Source: Halorhodospira halophila (GTDB lineage: Bacteria > Pseudomonadota > Gammaproteobacteria > Nitrococcales > Halorhodospiraceae). From it: a DNA stretch of 64,000 nt. The notes under the pieces are model-generated. The model was not told the DNA's origin. It did not search any database and worked only from the letters and a program-made list of their open reading frames with translations. Position 1 is the first letter of the stretch. Each line of letters begins with the position of its first letter. Location: assembly GCF_016653405.1 (NCBI RefSeq), contig NZ_NHSN01000016.1, forward strand, positions 1 through 64,000, given 5' to 3'. This document shows positions 36,096 through 44,977 of this stretch, piece by piece. Position numbers and translations under genes: made by a program.

Positions 36096-36983
36096 ATGAC
36101 AACAAGTACGCCCGTTTCCCAGACCCGCATCCAGAGCTTGCCGCTGCTGCACAGCGGCAAGGTCCGTGACATCTACGCCGTGGACGACCAACGGCTGCTG
36201 ATCGTGGCCACCGATCGGCTCTCGGCCTTCGATGTCATCCTTCCGGACCCGATCCCCGACAAGGGGGCGGTGCTGACCCGGGTCTCGAACTTCTGGTTCC
36301 GCAAGACTGGGCACTTGGCCGCCAACCACCTGCTCGATACCCCACCGGAGTCGGTGGTGGCCCCGGAAGAGGCCGATCAGGTCCGCGAGCGCGGCGTGGT
36401 GGTCCGCCGCCTGCAGGCACTGCCCGTGGAGGCCATCGTCCGCGGCTACCTGGCTGGCTCCGGGTGGCAGTCCTACCAGCAGGACGGCACCGTCTCCGGG
36501 GTCGCCCTGCCCGGCGGCCTGCGCCAGTCGGACCGACTGCCCGAACCAATCTTCACGCCGACCACCAAGGCCGCTGTCGGCGACCACGACGAACCGATCT
36601 CGTTCGCTCAGACCGTCGAGCTCATCGGCGCCGATCTGGCCGAACGGATCCGCACCATCGCCCTGGAGATCTTCGCGTTGGCCACCGAGCACGCGGAAGC
36701 CCGCGGGCTGATCATCGCCGACACCAAGCTGGAGTTCGGCGTCACACCGGAGGGCGAGCCGGTGATCATCGACGAGCTGCTGACCCCGGACTCGTCGCGC
36801 TTCTGGCCGGCCGACGCCTGGCAACCCGGCACTGCGCCCCCGGCCTTCGACAAGCAGTACATCCGCGATCACCTCGAGGCGCTGGGCTGGGACAAGCGCC
36901 CGCCGGCGCCCCACCTGAGCGACGACGTGATCCGCAGAACCGCGGATAAGTACCGCGAGGCCGAGCGCCTGCTCACCCGCTAG
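36096..36983 (+). CDS. purC: SAICAR synthetase (phosphoribosylaminoimidazole-succinocarboxamide synthase)
   Basis: Purine synthesis: condenses CAIR with aspartate. The 295-residue protein, of the longer (yeast-like) class, has LHSGKVRDIYAV, ATDRLSAFDVILPDPIP, VEAIVRGYLAGSGW, IADTKLEFG and DELLTPDSSRFWP. ATG 36096 has GGGTAGGG upstream and lies 10 bp after phrB, so it could be read from the same transcript although its role is unrelated. Confidence 0.96.
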   Translation: MTTSTPVSQTRIQSLPLLHSGKVRDIYAVDDQRLLIVATDRLSAFDVILPDPIPDKGAVLTRVSNFWFRKTGHLAANHLLDTPPESVVAPEEADQVRERGVVVRRLQALPVEAIVRGYLAGSGWQSYQQDGTVSGVALPGGLRQSDRLPEPIFTPTTKAAVGDHDEPISFAQTVELIGADLAERIRTIALEIFALATEHAEARGLIIADTKLEFGVTPEGEPVIIDELLTPDSSRFWPADAWQPGTAPPAFDKQYIRDHLEALGWDKRPPAPHLSDDVIRRTADKYREAERLLTR

Positions 36984-37029
36984 GCGCCGTCCGCGGAGCC
37001 GCGGCCATGGACCGACCCACGGGGCAGAA

Positions 37030-37043
37030 TTGATCATGCACAA
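37030..37043. promoter_or_regulatory. FNR-box-like sequence upstream of the FNR-type regulator
   Basis: TTGATCATGCACAA matches the FNR consensus TTGATnnnnATCAA at 8 of 10 defined bases, with the left half-site perfect. It lies 65-78 bp before the ATG at 37108, in an A/T-richer stretch, so auto-regulation is possible. If translation starts at the TTG here or ATG 37036 instead, the match would lie inside the gene and be meaningless. Confidence 0.3.
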
Positions 37044-37107
37044 TACAGACGTCGCGAATGTGGTAGAGTCACGCCGTCAGGGCATCAACCCCGCGGAGTG
37101 GATCCCC

Positions 37108-37803
37108 ATGGAGCCAAGCGACTGCGAGAACTGCGCCATCCGCTCCGTCGCGCTGTTCGGCGAGATCGACCCGCAGACTGTCGCGCAGCTTCAGGATCAG
37201 GCCCAGGAGTTCCGCGAACCGGCAGGGACGGTGCTCTACCAGGAAGGCGGCAGCGCCGACTCGGCCTTTACCCTGCGCGAGGGCATCATCAAGCTGGTGC
37301 GCAACCAGCCCGGCGGGCGCGAGCAGATCGTGCGCCTGCTGGTCGGCGGCGACTTCTTCGGTGCCGAGGGGCTGTTCGGCGACGCCCACCACCACAGCGC
37401 CATCGCGCTCACCCCGGTCTCCCTGTGCCGGCTGCCCAACACCCTGCTGGAGCAGCTGCGCACCGCCGATCCGACCTTCACCAACGCCCTGCTCAACCGG
37501 TGGCGACGCGCCCTCAACGAGGTCGAGACCTTGGCCCTGGATCTGGGTGCGCGCAAGGCCGAGGAGCGCGTGGCCTCGTTCCTTCTCCATTGGCAGACCA
37601 AGCACGGCTGCCAGGCCGAGTGGCTGCCGCTGCCGCTGTCGCGCAGCGAGCTAGGCGACCTGCTCGGCCTGCGGGTAGAGACGGTCAGCCGGGTGATGGC
37701 GCGCTGGAAGCGCGAGCGGGTCTTCGAGGAGCGTGGCGGCCACGTGCGCCTGCTCGACGCCGACGAACTCCACCAGCTCGTGGAAAGCGCCCGCAGCACC
37801 TAG
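37108..37803 (+). CDS. Crp/Fnr-family regulator, FNR-like recognition helix, incomplete cysteine set
   Basis: The 231-residue cyclic-nucleotide-fold regulator has a C-terminal winged helix; the recognition helix LGLRVETVSRVMARW carries the E-xx-SR pattern of FNR. N-terminal C6 and C9 (DCENC) and C107 (SLCRLP) align with three of the four [4Fe-4S] ligands of E. coli FNR. The position of the third N-terminal ligand (residue 15) is Ala. Redox or oxygen sensing is therefore possible but not the standard site. I chose ATG 37108 (GGAGTGG nine bases upstream); the frame is open to TTG 37030 or ATG 37036, giving 257 or 255 residues. Confidence 0.85.
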   Translation: MEPSDCENCAIRSVALFGEIDPQTVAQLQDQAQEFREPAGTVLYQEGGSADSAFTLREGIIKLVRNQPGGREQIVRLLVGGDFFGAEGLFGDAHHHSAIALTPVSLCRLPNTLLEQLRTADPTFTNALLNRWRRALNEVETLALDLGARKAEERVASFLLHWQTKHGCQAEWLPLPLSRSELGDLLGLRVETVSRVMARWKRERVFEERGGHVRLLDADELHQLVESARST

Positions 37804-37809
37804 CCACCC

Positions 37810-37837
37810 GGCGGGCCACCCCCGCCCGGCGCCCGCC
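37810..37837 (+). terminator. Possible terminator hairpin after the FNR-type gene
   Basis: GGCGGGC (37810-37816) pairs with GCCCGCC (37831-37837) across a 14-nt loop, seven bases after the stop codon. No T-run follows, so the call is weak. Confidence 0.35.
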
Positions 37838-37856
37838 GCCAAAACCGCTTCTGAAT

Positions 37857-37900
37857 CGCAAAACCAAAACCGCCCCACCCGGCGATGCCGGATGGGGCGG
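37857..37900 (-). terminator. Intrinsic terminator of gap
   Basis: On the minus strand, a stem CCGCCCCA-x-CCGGC with its complement (37870-37900) is followed by GTTTTGGTTTT, a good U-tract. It lies 25 bp after the gap stop codon. Confidence 0.8.
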
Positions 37901-37925
37901 TGGCTACAGCGAATGCCGCAGCTGG

Positions 37926-38936
37926 TCAGGCGCGCATCAGCGCCACCGTGGTGTCGAGCATGCGGTTGGAGAAGCCCCACTCGTTGTCGTACCAGGCGCA
38001 GGCCTTGATCAGGCGACCGCCCATGGCGCGGGTGAGGGTGGCATCGAAGATGCTCGACGACGGGTTGTGGTTGAAGTCGATGGAGACCAGCGGGTCTTCG
38101 TTGTAGGCGAGCACGCCGGCGAGCTCACCCTGGGAGGCCGCCTTCACCACCTGATTGACCTCCTCGACGCTGGTGTCGCGGGAGGCGGTGAAGGTCAGAT
38201 CCACCAGCGAGACGTTGATCGTCGGCACGCGGATGGCGAAGCCGTCGAGCTTGCCGTTGAGCTCGGGCAACACCAGACCCACCGCCGCGGCGGCACCGGT
38301 CTTGGTCGGGATCTGCGAATGGGTGGCGCTGCGGGCGCGGCGCAGATCCTTGTGGAAGACGTCGGTCAGCACCTGGTCGTTGGTGTAGGCGTGAACCGTG
38401 GTCATCAGGCCGGCCTCGACCCCGATCTTGTCTTGGATGGCCTTGACCATGGGCGCCAGGCAGTTGGTGGTGCAGGAGGCGTTGGAGACCACCTCGAGCT
38501 CCGGGGTCATCTGCTGATGGTTGACGCCGTAGACGAAGGTGCCGTCCACGTCCTTGCCGCCGGGAGCAGAGATCACCACCTTCTTGGCACCAGCCTGGAT
38601 GTGGGCACCGGCAGCCTCCTTGGTGGTGAACAGCCCGGTGCACTCCATGACGACATCGACCCCGAGGTCCTTCCACGGCAGGTCGGCGGGGTTGCGCTCG
38701 GCGCAGACCTTGATGCGGTCGCCGTTGACCACCAGGTCACCGCCTTCCACCTGCACATCGCCGGGGAAGCGGCCGTGGGCCGTGTCGTAGCGGGTCAGAT
38801 GGGCGTTGGTCTCGGCGTCGCCGAGGTCGTTGATGGCGACGATGCGGATCTCGTCGGTGCGGCCGCTCTCGTAGAGCGCGCGCAGGACATTGCGGCCGAT
38901 ACGCCCGTAACCGTTGATCGCTACGTTGATGGTCAT
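37926..38936 (-). CDS. gap: Glyceraldehyde-3-phosphate dehydrogenase, type I
   Basis: Central carbon enzyme for glycolysis, gluconeogenesis or the Calvin cycle. The 336-residue protein has the N-terminal [15 protein letters not shown], the catalytic cysteine in [19 protein letters not shown] and SWYDNEWG-type [12 protein letters not shown]. Asp in AINDLGD after the second strand favours NAD. The ATG at 38936 has GGGAGGAGGA upstream. It ends at a clear intrinsic terminator. It is divergent from metK across 203 bp, in which I see a TACACT -10-like element for gap but no riboswitch. Confidence 0.95.
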   Translation of the reverse strand: MTINVAINGYGRIGRNVLRALYESGRTDEIRIVAINDLGDAETNAHLTRYDTAHGRFPGDVQVEGGDLVVNGDRIKVCAERNPADLPWKDLGVDVVMECTGLFTTKEAAGAHIQAGAKKVVISAPGGKDVDGTFVYGVNHQQMTPELEVVSNASCTTNCLAPMVKAIQDKIGVEAGLMTTVHAYTNDQVLTDVFHKDLRRARSATHSQIPTKTGAAAAVGLVLPELNGKLDGFAIRVPTINVSLVDLTFTASRDTSVEEVNQVVKAASQGELAGVLAYNEDPLVSIDFNHNPSSSIFDATLTRAMGGRLIKACAWYDNEWGFSNRMLDTTVALMRA

Positions 38937-39139
38937 GGATCCTCCTCCCTCAATTACGCTTCATCTTGAATCTGCTGCGGTACTCGCCGGCGCCCCCGCC
39001 GTCCTGCACCGCGTCCGTTGCGTCGAAACGGCGACCGCGGCAGTGTAACCGATCCATCCGCGCTGCGGGGATACAGGCCATCAAGATTGAGGATGCCGGT
39101 AATTAGCTGGCGCGATAGCTGATTTGTCAGGGGCTTGCC

Positions 39140-40300
39140 ATGGATGATCACTACCTCTTCACCTCGGAGTCGGTCTCGGAGGCCCATCCGGACAAGATGG
39201 CCGACCGACTCTCCGACGCCGTGGTCGACGCCGCCCTCGCCACCGACCCCCACGCCCGGGTGGCCTGCGAGACGGCGATCAAGACCGGCATGGTGCTGCT
39301 CTTCGGCGAGCTCACCACCTCGGCGTCCATCGACTTCGAACGGGTCGTTCGCGAGACCGTCCGCGACCTCGGCTACAGCGGCTCGCAGCTCGGCTTCGAT
39401 GCCGACACCTGCGCGGTTCTCCACGCCCTGGGCCAGCAGTCGCCGGACATCGCCCGGGGGGTCGACCGCGACGACCCGCAGAGCCAGGGAGCCGGTGATC
39501 AGGGGCTGATGTTCGGCTACGCCTGCGACGAGACCCCGGCCCTGATGCCCGCCCCCATCCATCACGCCCACCGGCTCATGGAGCGTCACGCCCGGCTCCG
39601 CCGCGCCGGCAGCCTGCCGTGGCTACGCCCCGACGCCAAGTGTCAGGTCACCTGCCGCTACGCCGACGGCGAGCCGGTGGCCATCGACGCGGTGGTGCTC
39701 TCCACCCAGCACAGCGAGGCGGCGAAGCTGGAAACGGTGCGCGAGGCGGTCATCGAGGAGATCCTGCGCCCCACCCTGCCAGCGAGCTGGCTGGATGAGC
39801 GGACCCGCTTCTACATCAACCCCACCGGCCGCTTCGTCGTCGGCGGGCCGCTGGGCGATGCCGGGCTCACTGGGCGCAAGGTGGTAGTGGACACCTACGG
39901 CGGCATCGCCCGCGTCGGTGGCGGCTGCTTCTCGGGCAAGGATCCGTCCAAGGTCGACCGCTCGGCGGCCTACGCCTGCCGGTACGTGGCCAAGAACCTG
40001 GTCGCCGCCGGTCTCGCCCGCCGCTGCGAGGTGCAGGTCGCCTACGCCATCGGGGTCGCGGAGCCGGTCTCGATCTCGGTGGAGACCTTCGGGACCGGGG
40101 TGCTGCCGCGGGCCCGGCTGACCGAACTGGTCCGCCGCCACTTCGATCTACGCCCCTACGCCATCATCCGCGACCTCGGGCTGCTGCGCCCGGTCTATCA
40201 GATGACCGCCGCCCACGGGCACTTTGGCCGCGACGGCGAGGCCTTCACCTGGGAGCGCACCGACCGCGCCCAGGCCCTGGCCGCCGACGCCGGGCTCTAA
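39140..40300 (+). CDS. metK: S-adenosylmethionine synthetase
   Basis: Makes SAM from methionine and ATP. The 386-residue protein has [20 protein letters not shown], the hexapeptide-type [12 protein letters not shown] and the phosphate-binding loop [19 protein letters not shown], where Cys replaces the usual Ala. Its full length and these motifs suggest it is functional. Ribosome binding site AGGGGCTTGCC is modest. Confidence 0.95.
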   Translation: MDDHYLFTSESVSEAHPDKMADRLSDAVVDAALATDPHARVACETAIKTGMVLLFGELTTSASIDFERVVRETVRDLGYSGSQLGFDADTCAVLHALGQQSPDIARGVDRDDPQSQGAGDQGLMFGYACDETPALMPAPIHHAHRLMERHARLRRAGSLPWLRPDAKCQVTCRYADGEPVAIDAVVLSTQHSEAAKLETVREAVIEEILRPTLPASWLDERTRFYINPTGRFVVGGPLGDAGLTGRKVVVDTYGGIARVGGGCFSGKDPSKVDRSAAYACRYVAKNLVAAGLARRCEVQVAYAIGVAEPVSISVETFGTGVLPRARLTELVRRHFDLRPYAIIRDLGLLRPVYQMTAAHGHFGRDGEAFTWERTDRAQALAADAGL

Positions 40301-40332
40301 CCGCGGCGACGAACGCCCCGAGGAGGACACCC

Positions 40333-41109
40333 ATGGCACTGAACTGGATCCCGCAAGGCGGTGAGGTCCTGATCCAGGGGGCCAGCCGCGGCATCGGGCT
40401 GCAATTTGTCGAGCAGTGCCTGGCGCAGGATCGGATCGCGCGGGTCTGGGCCTCCTGCCGGGATCCGGCGCGGGCGCAGGCATTGCAGGCGCTGGCCGAG
40501 GCCCATCCGCAACGGCTGCGGCTGCTGACCCTAGACGTGACCGAGGAGTCGACCATCCAGGACGCGGCGGCGGAGGTGGCGGCGGCGCAAGGCCGGCTGC
40601 ATCTGGTGGTCAACGCCGCCGGGCTGCTGCACGACCGGGCCCGGCGGATCCGGCCGGAGAAGCGGCTGGAGGCGGTCACGCCAGAGGCGCTCTCTGCGCT
40701 GTTTCAGGTCAACGCCGCCGGCCCGCTGCTGGTCGCGCGTCACTTCCTGCCCCGGCTTGAGCACGGCGATCCGGCGGTCTTCGCGGCGATCTCGGCGCGG
40801 GTGGGCTCGATCGGTGACAACCGCAAGGGGGGCTGGTACGCCTACCGGGGCTCGAAGGCGGCGCTGAACCAGTTCATCCGCACCCTGGCGGTGGAGTTCG
40901 AGCGCCGGGCACCTCAGGTCAGCTGCGTGGCGCTGCACCCGGGGACGACGGACACGGATCTCTCGGCGCCGTTCCAGGCCTGGGTGCCGACCGATCAGCT
41001 GTTCCCGCCACAGCGCACGGTGCGCCAGCTGCTGGCGGTGATCGATGGCCTCGATGCCTCGGACAGCGGCGGGTTCTTCGCCTGGGACGGGCAGCCCATC
41101 CCCTGGTAG
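40333..41109 (+). CDS. Short-chain dehydrogenase/reductase (CsgA/C-factor-like)
   Basis: NAD(P)-dependent oxidoreductase of 258 residues with the Rossmann motif IQGASRGIGLQF, VNAAGLL and the catalytic Tyr-Lys in WYAYRGSKAALNQ (Ser in SARVGSIG). The overall pattern, including DTDLSAPFQ and the C-terminal GGFFAWDG, matches the C-factor-like SDR subgroup, whose substrate is unknown. ATG with GAGGAGGAC upstream; 32 bp after metK. A structured repeat follows. Confidence 0.88.
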   Translation: MALNWIPQGGEVLIQGASRGIGLQFVEQCLAQDRIARVWASCRDPARAQALQALAEAHPQRLRLLTLDVTEESTIQDAAAEVAAAQGRLHLVVNAAGLLHDRARRIRPEKRLEAVTPEALSALFQVNAAGPLLVARHFLPRLEHGDPAVFAAISARVGSIGDNRKGGWYAYRGSKAALNQFIRTLAVEFERRAPQVSCVALHPGTTDTDLSAPFQAWVPTDQLFPPQRTVRQLLAVIDGLDASDSGGFFAWDGQPIPW

Positions 41110-41130
41110 AGGCGCATCGGGCCTGGCGCG

Positions 41131-41354
41131 GTGGTGCTGCCGCTGCCCTCCTGCGGGTCCTTTCTGGACGCGCCGAGCAGCGCAGCCCCGGCGGGGGTTC
41201 AGCGCGAACCTTTACCGGTTCGCGCTGATCAGCGAGCGTCAGCGCGGCGAAGCCGCGCATTGTGAGCGGCCCCGCCGGGGTGAGCAGCGCAGGGGACCCC
41301 GCCGTCAGGCGGGGCGCGTTCAGCGGACCCGCAGGAGGGCAGCGGCAGCACCAC
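41131..41354 (+). repeat. Structured interspersed repeat, copy 2
   Basis: This element fills the 267-bp gap between two convergent genes. Arms 41131-41160 and 41325-41354 are perfect 30-nt inverted repeats, unrelated in sequence to the arms of copy 1. The core (41161-41324) matches copy 1 closely. It has the same 11-bp helix (41186-41196 with 41270-41280), a 10-bp hairpin (41199-41208 with 41219-41228), and a 7-bp hairpin with loop GTCA (41297-41303 with 41308-41314). The fourth hairpin (41242-41248 with 41252-41258) has a different sequence from copy 1 but pairs equally well. AGCAGCGCAG is repeated at 41176 and 41283. No T-run follows either arm. Confidence 0.85.
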
Positions 41355-41376
41355 CCCCTTGGGCCCCGCGTGGTTC

Positions 41377-42252
41377 CTAGGCGCCCCCCAGCAACCGGGC
41401 GAGTCCGGCGAAACCCTCCTGACCGCACTTGGCCCCGGCCACCTGATTGGCCCGGCGCAGCGCCCGCTCCGGCGCCTGGCCGCGGCTCAGGGCGTCGATC
41501 AGCCCGGCATTGAAGCAGTCGCCGGCGCCCACCGTATCCACCACCTGCGCCGGCGGCCAGGCCGGCTCGTGGTGGAGAGTGCCGTCGCCGCGGCGCAGCC
41601 AGCCGCCGTCGGCGCCCCAGGCGCAGAAGGCCAGCCCACCGCAGGGCATCCCGGCCAGGAAACCCTCTGGATCGGCGTGGCCCGTGGCCTGCGCGTAGGC
41701 GCGGGCGTAGATCGCCACGTCGGCCGCCGCGGCCAGGGCGTGGATCTCCGGGCGGGGCTTCTCGAGTTCCACCGAGATCGGCAGCTGCGGCGCCCGCGCC
41801 CGGGCATCCCGAATCATGGCCCGGGTGGCCGCAACATTGCGCCCCTCGAAGTGAAGCCAGTCGACACCGTCCAGGGGCAGCGCAGCGAAGTCCGCGGCGG
41901 CAAGCTCAGGGAGATCGCGGTGGTGGACAATGGTCCGCGAGCCGGTGGCACGGCTGACCGTGATGTAGGAGACCGGGGAGCGCGCGCCGGCGCACACCGG
42001 CGCATGGCGATAGTCGATGCCGCGCTCGGTCAGTGCTGCAGCGATCCGTGCGGCGTCGGCATCGTCGGCCAGGACGCCGAGCCAGCGGCCGTGGTGACCG
42101 AGTTGGGCGAGCACATCCAGGGTATTGGCGGCGTTGCCGCCGCGGGCCACGCGCTGGGCGATGGCCCGCACCTCGTCGTCCTCGGCCGGATAACGTTCGG
42201 TGGTATTGATGACGTCGAGGGTGGCGATCCCGACGGCGAGGATCGTCGGCAT
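41377..42252 (-). CDS. PfkB-family sugar kinase (ketohexokinase-like)
   Basis: Carbohydrate kinase of 291 residues. It has the N-terminal GGNAANTLDVLAQLG pattern, and the C-terminal signature VDTVGAGDCFNAGLIDAL with the anion hole and catalytic Asp. ARGGNAAN and TIVHHRDLPE resemble ketohexokinase-like members, but the substrate is not determinable. ATG 42252 has AAGGAG upstream. It ends 22 bp from the structured repeat. Confidence 0.88.
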   Translation of the reverse strand: MPTILAVGIATLDVINTTERYPAEDDEVRAIAQRVARGGNAANTLDVLAQLGHHGRWLGVLADDADAARIAAALTERGIDYRHAPVCAGARSPVSYITVSRATGSRTIVHHRDLPELAAADFAALPLDGVDWLHFEGRNVAATRAMIRDARARAPQLPISVELEKPRPEIHALAAAADVAIYARAYAQATGHADPEGFLAGMPCGGLAFCAWGADGGWLRRGDGTLHHEPAWPPAQVVDTVGAGDCFNAGLIDALSRGQAPERALRRANQVAGAKCGQEGFAGLARLLGGA

Positions 42253-42313
42253 GATTCGACTCCTTGCGACCGTCTCTCTTGGCGGCTGACCCAGCGGCAG
42301 GGCACGGGCGGGA

Positions 42314-42706
42314 TCAGTCGCTGCCCTGCTCCGGATCGCGCCCAAGCAGATCACCGAGCCCGGCGAAGGGCGTGTGCGTCGCCTGGGGAGCGGCGCCGCG
42401 CCCCTTCTTGCGCGGTGCTTCCGGGCCGGTGGCCGGACCGATCTCGCGCTGATGCTCGTGGTCGTGGCAATAGAGGCACAGCAGCTCCCAGTTGCTGCCG
42501 TCCTCCGGGTTGTGGTCGTGGTTGTGGTCGATGTGGTGGACGGTAAGCTCGCGCACGTTGCGCCGGTCGAACTCGCGCCCGCAACGGCCGCACACCCAAG
42601 GGAAGAGCTTCAGCGCCTTCTCCCGGTAGCCGCGCTCGCGCTCGGCGCGCTCCTGCTGGGCCCGGGCGACGATGGCGTCCAGGCGTTTCCCGTCGGACTG
42701 CCCCAT
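42314..42706 (-). CDS. yajD: HNH nuclease-like protein YajD
   Basis: The 130-residue protein has an HNH fold: two zinc CxxC pairs (VCGRCG, LCLYCHDHEH) and the catalytic ELTVHHIDHNHDHNPEDGSNW. YajD proteins are widespread and uncharacterised. A basic, low-complexity tail (APRKKGRGAA) follows the core. ATG 42706 has GGGAGG upstream. Confidence 0.9.
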   Translation of the reverse strand: MGQSDGKRLDAIVARAQQERAERERGYREKALKLFPWVCGRCGREFDRRNVRELTVHHIDHNHDHNPEDGSNWELLCLYCHDHEHQREIGPATGPEAPRKKGRGAAPQATHTPFAGLGDLLGRDPEQGSD

Positions 42707-42829
42707 GGCTGACCTCCCTGATCCGGCTCGATGTACCTGTAGCACCGTCTATGGTAGCCACCCCTCCCCGGCACCGCCACGCCGCCGCGGCGGGCCGGGG
42801 CCGTCGGCCGCCCCTGCCGCCCGCGGGGC

Positions 42830-43447
42830 TCAGCCGGTGATGTAGGGGGTCTGGCGCAGGTAGCGATCCTCGCTCAGCTGATCGAGCAGGAAGGTGGCCA
42901 CATCGGCTCGGCTCACCGAGCCGGCGCCGGTCTCCCGGTCGGTTCCGGCGCGCCACTGCCCGCGGGCCGGACGGTGGGTCAGCCGCCCCGGGCGAACCAC
43001 CACCCAGTCGCGGTCGCTGTAGCGCAGGATCCGCTCGAGACGCTCCTTGTCCATCATCAGCTCCTTCATCAGGGTACGAATCAGCAGCCGGAAGACCACC
43101 GAGACCTGGGCGTAGCTGTCACCGACCCCCATGGCCGAGATCGCCACCACCCGGGGGACACCCTGCTGTTGCATCGCATCGACGATCACCCGGGTGCCCT
43201 CGCTACACAACCGCGGCGGGTTGCGCCGGGTCTGCCCCAGGGCGATGACCGCGCCGTCGCAGTCGTAGAGCGTCCGCCCCACGGCCTCCGGGTCGAGCAC
43301 GTCGCCAACCACCACCTCGACCCCAGGGAGTTCCGGTACCCGGTCCGCGCTGCGCGCCAGCACCCGACACCGCCATCCGCGCGCCAGGGCCTGGCGCACC
43401 GCCTCGGCCCCGACGCCACGGGTCCCACCAAACACCGCAATCTTCAT
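42830..43447 (-). CDS. NAD(P)-binding atypical SDR (NmrA/YwnB-like)
   Basis: The 205-residue Rossmann protein has VFGGTRGVGAEAVRQAL at the N-terminus, GDVLDPEAVG and VVRPGRLTHRPA, as in atypical SDRs acting as NAD(P)H-dependent reductases or redox sensors. No catalytic Tyr-x3-Lys is visible. ATG 43447 has GGGGAGGAG upstream. It is divergent from the DEAD-box gene. The 123 bp between its stop and yajD contains a GC-rich palindrome (CCGCCGCGGCGG) that may act as a terminator. Confidence 0.82.
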   Translation of the reverse strand: MKIAVFGGTRGVGAEAVRQALARGWRCRVLARSADRVPELPGVEVVVGDVLDPEAVGRTLYDCDGAVIALGQTRRNPPRLCSEGTRVIVDAMQQQGVPRVVAISAMGVGDSYAQVSVVFRLLIRTLMKELMMDKERLERILRYSDRDWVVVRPGRLTHRPARGQWRAGTDRETGAGSVSRADVATFLLDQLSEDRYLRQTPYITG

Positions 43448-43675
43448 GGACGATTCTCCTCCCCTTCCCGATTCCACTGTGGTACAGTCCACCCGTGTTT
43501 GCAGAGGCGCCCCCGAAATTGGCGCCCCAGGTTACCGCCCGACGCTCCTGCGTGATCCCGGCCCGGTACCCTCGAACCGGTCGTGGATCGATCCGCCAAG
43601 GCCTTTCCTCGATGTTCCTTTCACTACCGGCGCTTGCGTCGGCGCCTTGGCGTGTCCTGATTCAGGAGTGTCTCT
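43448..43675 (+). other. 228-bp divergent intergenic region and probable long leader of the DEAD-box gene
   Basis: It contains no credible ORF. The part next to the helicase gene is pyrimidine-rich and moderately structured, ending with AGGAGTGTCTCT before the ATG (ribosome binding site AGGAG). A TACAGT -10-like hexamer lies near 43483. Long leaders are common in cold-regulated RNA helicase genes; here that is only a suggestion. Confidence 0.35.
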
Positions 43676-44884
43676 ATGACCTTTGATAACCTCGGCCTCT
43701 CCCAAGAACTGCTCCGCGCCGTCGCCCAGCAGGGCTACGATCAACCGACCGCCATCCAGGCTCAGGCCATCCCGGCGGTACTCGGCGGCGGCGATGTCAT
43801 GGCCAGCGCCCAGACCGGCACCGGCAAGACCGCCGCGTTCACCCTGCCGCTGCTCCAGCGCCTGACCGACACCGCTCCGCAGCAGGGCCAGCGCCGCATC
43901 CGCGCCCTGGTGCTGACCCCCACCCGCGAGCTGGCGGCGCAGGTCAGCGCCAGCGTGGACACCTACGGCCGCCACCTGCCGCTGCGCTCCACGGAGATCT
44001 ACGGCGGCGCACCGATGGGCAAGCAGACTGCCGCGCTGCGCCGTGGGGTGGACATCGTGGTTGCGACGCCGGGCCGGCTGATCGACCACCTGGACCGGGG
44101 CAACGTGGACCTGCGTCAGGTCGACATGCTGATCCTTGACGAGGCCGACCGCATGCTCGATATGGGCTTCAAGCCGGCCATCGAGCGGATCCTGAAGTCG
44201 GTGCCGAACCACCGGCAGACTCTGCTCTTCTCGGCGACGTTCTCCGGCGCCGTGGGCGGCCTGGCGCGCCGTTTCCTCAACGATCCGACGGTCATCGAGA
44301 CCGGCACCGCCAATGCCGCCGCCGAGGCGGTGGAACAGGGCGCCTACTTTGTGGATGCCGGGCGCAAGCGCGAGCTGCTCACCCAGCTGATCAATGACGG
44401 CGACTGGCGCCAGGTGCTGGTCTTCACCCGCACCAAGCGCGGCGCCGACCGCCTGGCCGAGCAGCTGGAGCGCGAGGGCATCCGCTCGCAGTCGATCCAC
44501 GGCGACAAGAGCCAGGGGCAGCGCGGCCGGGCCCTGGCCGCGTTCAAGCGCAAGTCGGTCCGCGCCCTGGTCGCCACCGATGTGGCCGCCCGCGGGCTGG
44601 ACATCGCCGGCCTGCCCCACGTGGTCAACTACGATCTGCCCAACAACCCCGAGGACTACATCCACCGCATCGGCCGCACTGGTCGCGGCGGGGACAGCGG
44701 GGAGGCCTGGTCGCTGGTCGGCGGCGAGGAGCGCGGCCAATTCAAGGCCATCCAGCGGCTGGTCAAGCGCGAGATCCCGGCGCAGATCGCCCAGGGCTTC
44801 GAGCCGGCCCGCCGCGGCGGCGGCAACCCCGGGCGCGGCAACCCGCGCCGCGGTCAGGGCGGGCGTCCCGGGCGCGCCGCCTGA
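43676..44884 (+). CDS. DEAD-box ATP-dependent RNA helicase (RhlE-like)
   Basis: RNA helicase of 402 residues with all core motifs: ASAQTGTGKTAAF (I), PTRELAAQ (Ia), ATPGRLIDHL (Ib), DEADRMLDMGF (II), FSATF (III), ATDVAARGLDI (V) and HRIGRTGRGG (VI). The short Arg/Gly-rich tail (RRGGGNPGRGNPRRGQGG) resembles RhlE, which acts in RNA decay and ribosome assembly. It ends at a strong intrinsic terminator at 44915. Confidence 0.93.
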   Translation: MTFDNLGLSQELLRAVAQQGYDQPTAIQAQAIPAVLGGGDVMASAQTGTGKTAAFTLPLLQRLTDTAPQQGQRRIRALVLTPTRELAAQVSASVDTYGRHLPLRSTEIYGGAPMGKQTAALRRGVDIVVATPGRLIDHLDRGNVDLRQVDMLILDEADRMLDMGFKPAIERILKSVPNHRQTLLFSATFSGAVGGLARRFLNDPTVIETGTANAAAEAVEQGAYFVDAGRKRELLTQLINDGDWRQVLVFTRTKRGADRLAEQLEREGIRSQSIHGDKSQGQRGRALAAFKRKSVRALVATDVAARGLDIAGLPHVVNYDLPNNPEDYIHRIGRTGRGGDSGEAWSLVGGEERGQFKAIQRLVKREIPAQIAQGFEPARRGGGNPGRGNPRRGQGGRPGRAA

Positions 44885-44914
44885 CGCCGGCAACCGGCAC
44901 CCGCAGACCGGGTG

Positions 44915-44951
44915 AAAGGGGGGTGTCGCCGCGGCGGCACCCCCCTTTTTT
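44915..44951 (+). terminator. Intrinsic terminator after the DEAD-box helicase gene
   Basis: GGGGGGTG (44918-44925) pairs with CACCCCCC (44938-44945) around an inner CGCC/GGCG stem. It is followed by TTTTTT and preceded by AAA, so it may work in both directions. It lies 30 bp after the helicase stop codon. Confidence 0.92.
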
Positions 44952-44977
44952 GATCCCCACTACCCAGGCGCTGACCG

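Noticed and set aside
33464-36172. A 902-codon open frame on the - strand opposite cfa-like, merR and phrB genes
   Set aside because: The sense-strand genes have intact family motifs throughout; the antisense translation is low-complexity Gly/Arg/Gln.
38937-39139. SAM- or SAH-riboswitch before metK
   Set aside because: I could not find the conserved cores of SAM-I, SAM-II, SAM-IV or SAH riboswitches in this 203-bp gap.
41131-41354. Copy 2 of the structured repeat as a simple bidirectional terminator
   Set aside because: It lies between convergent genes, but it has no T-run, is over 220 nt long, and the same core occurs between divergent genes at 24577.
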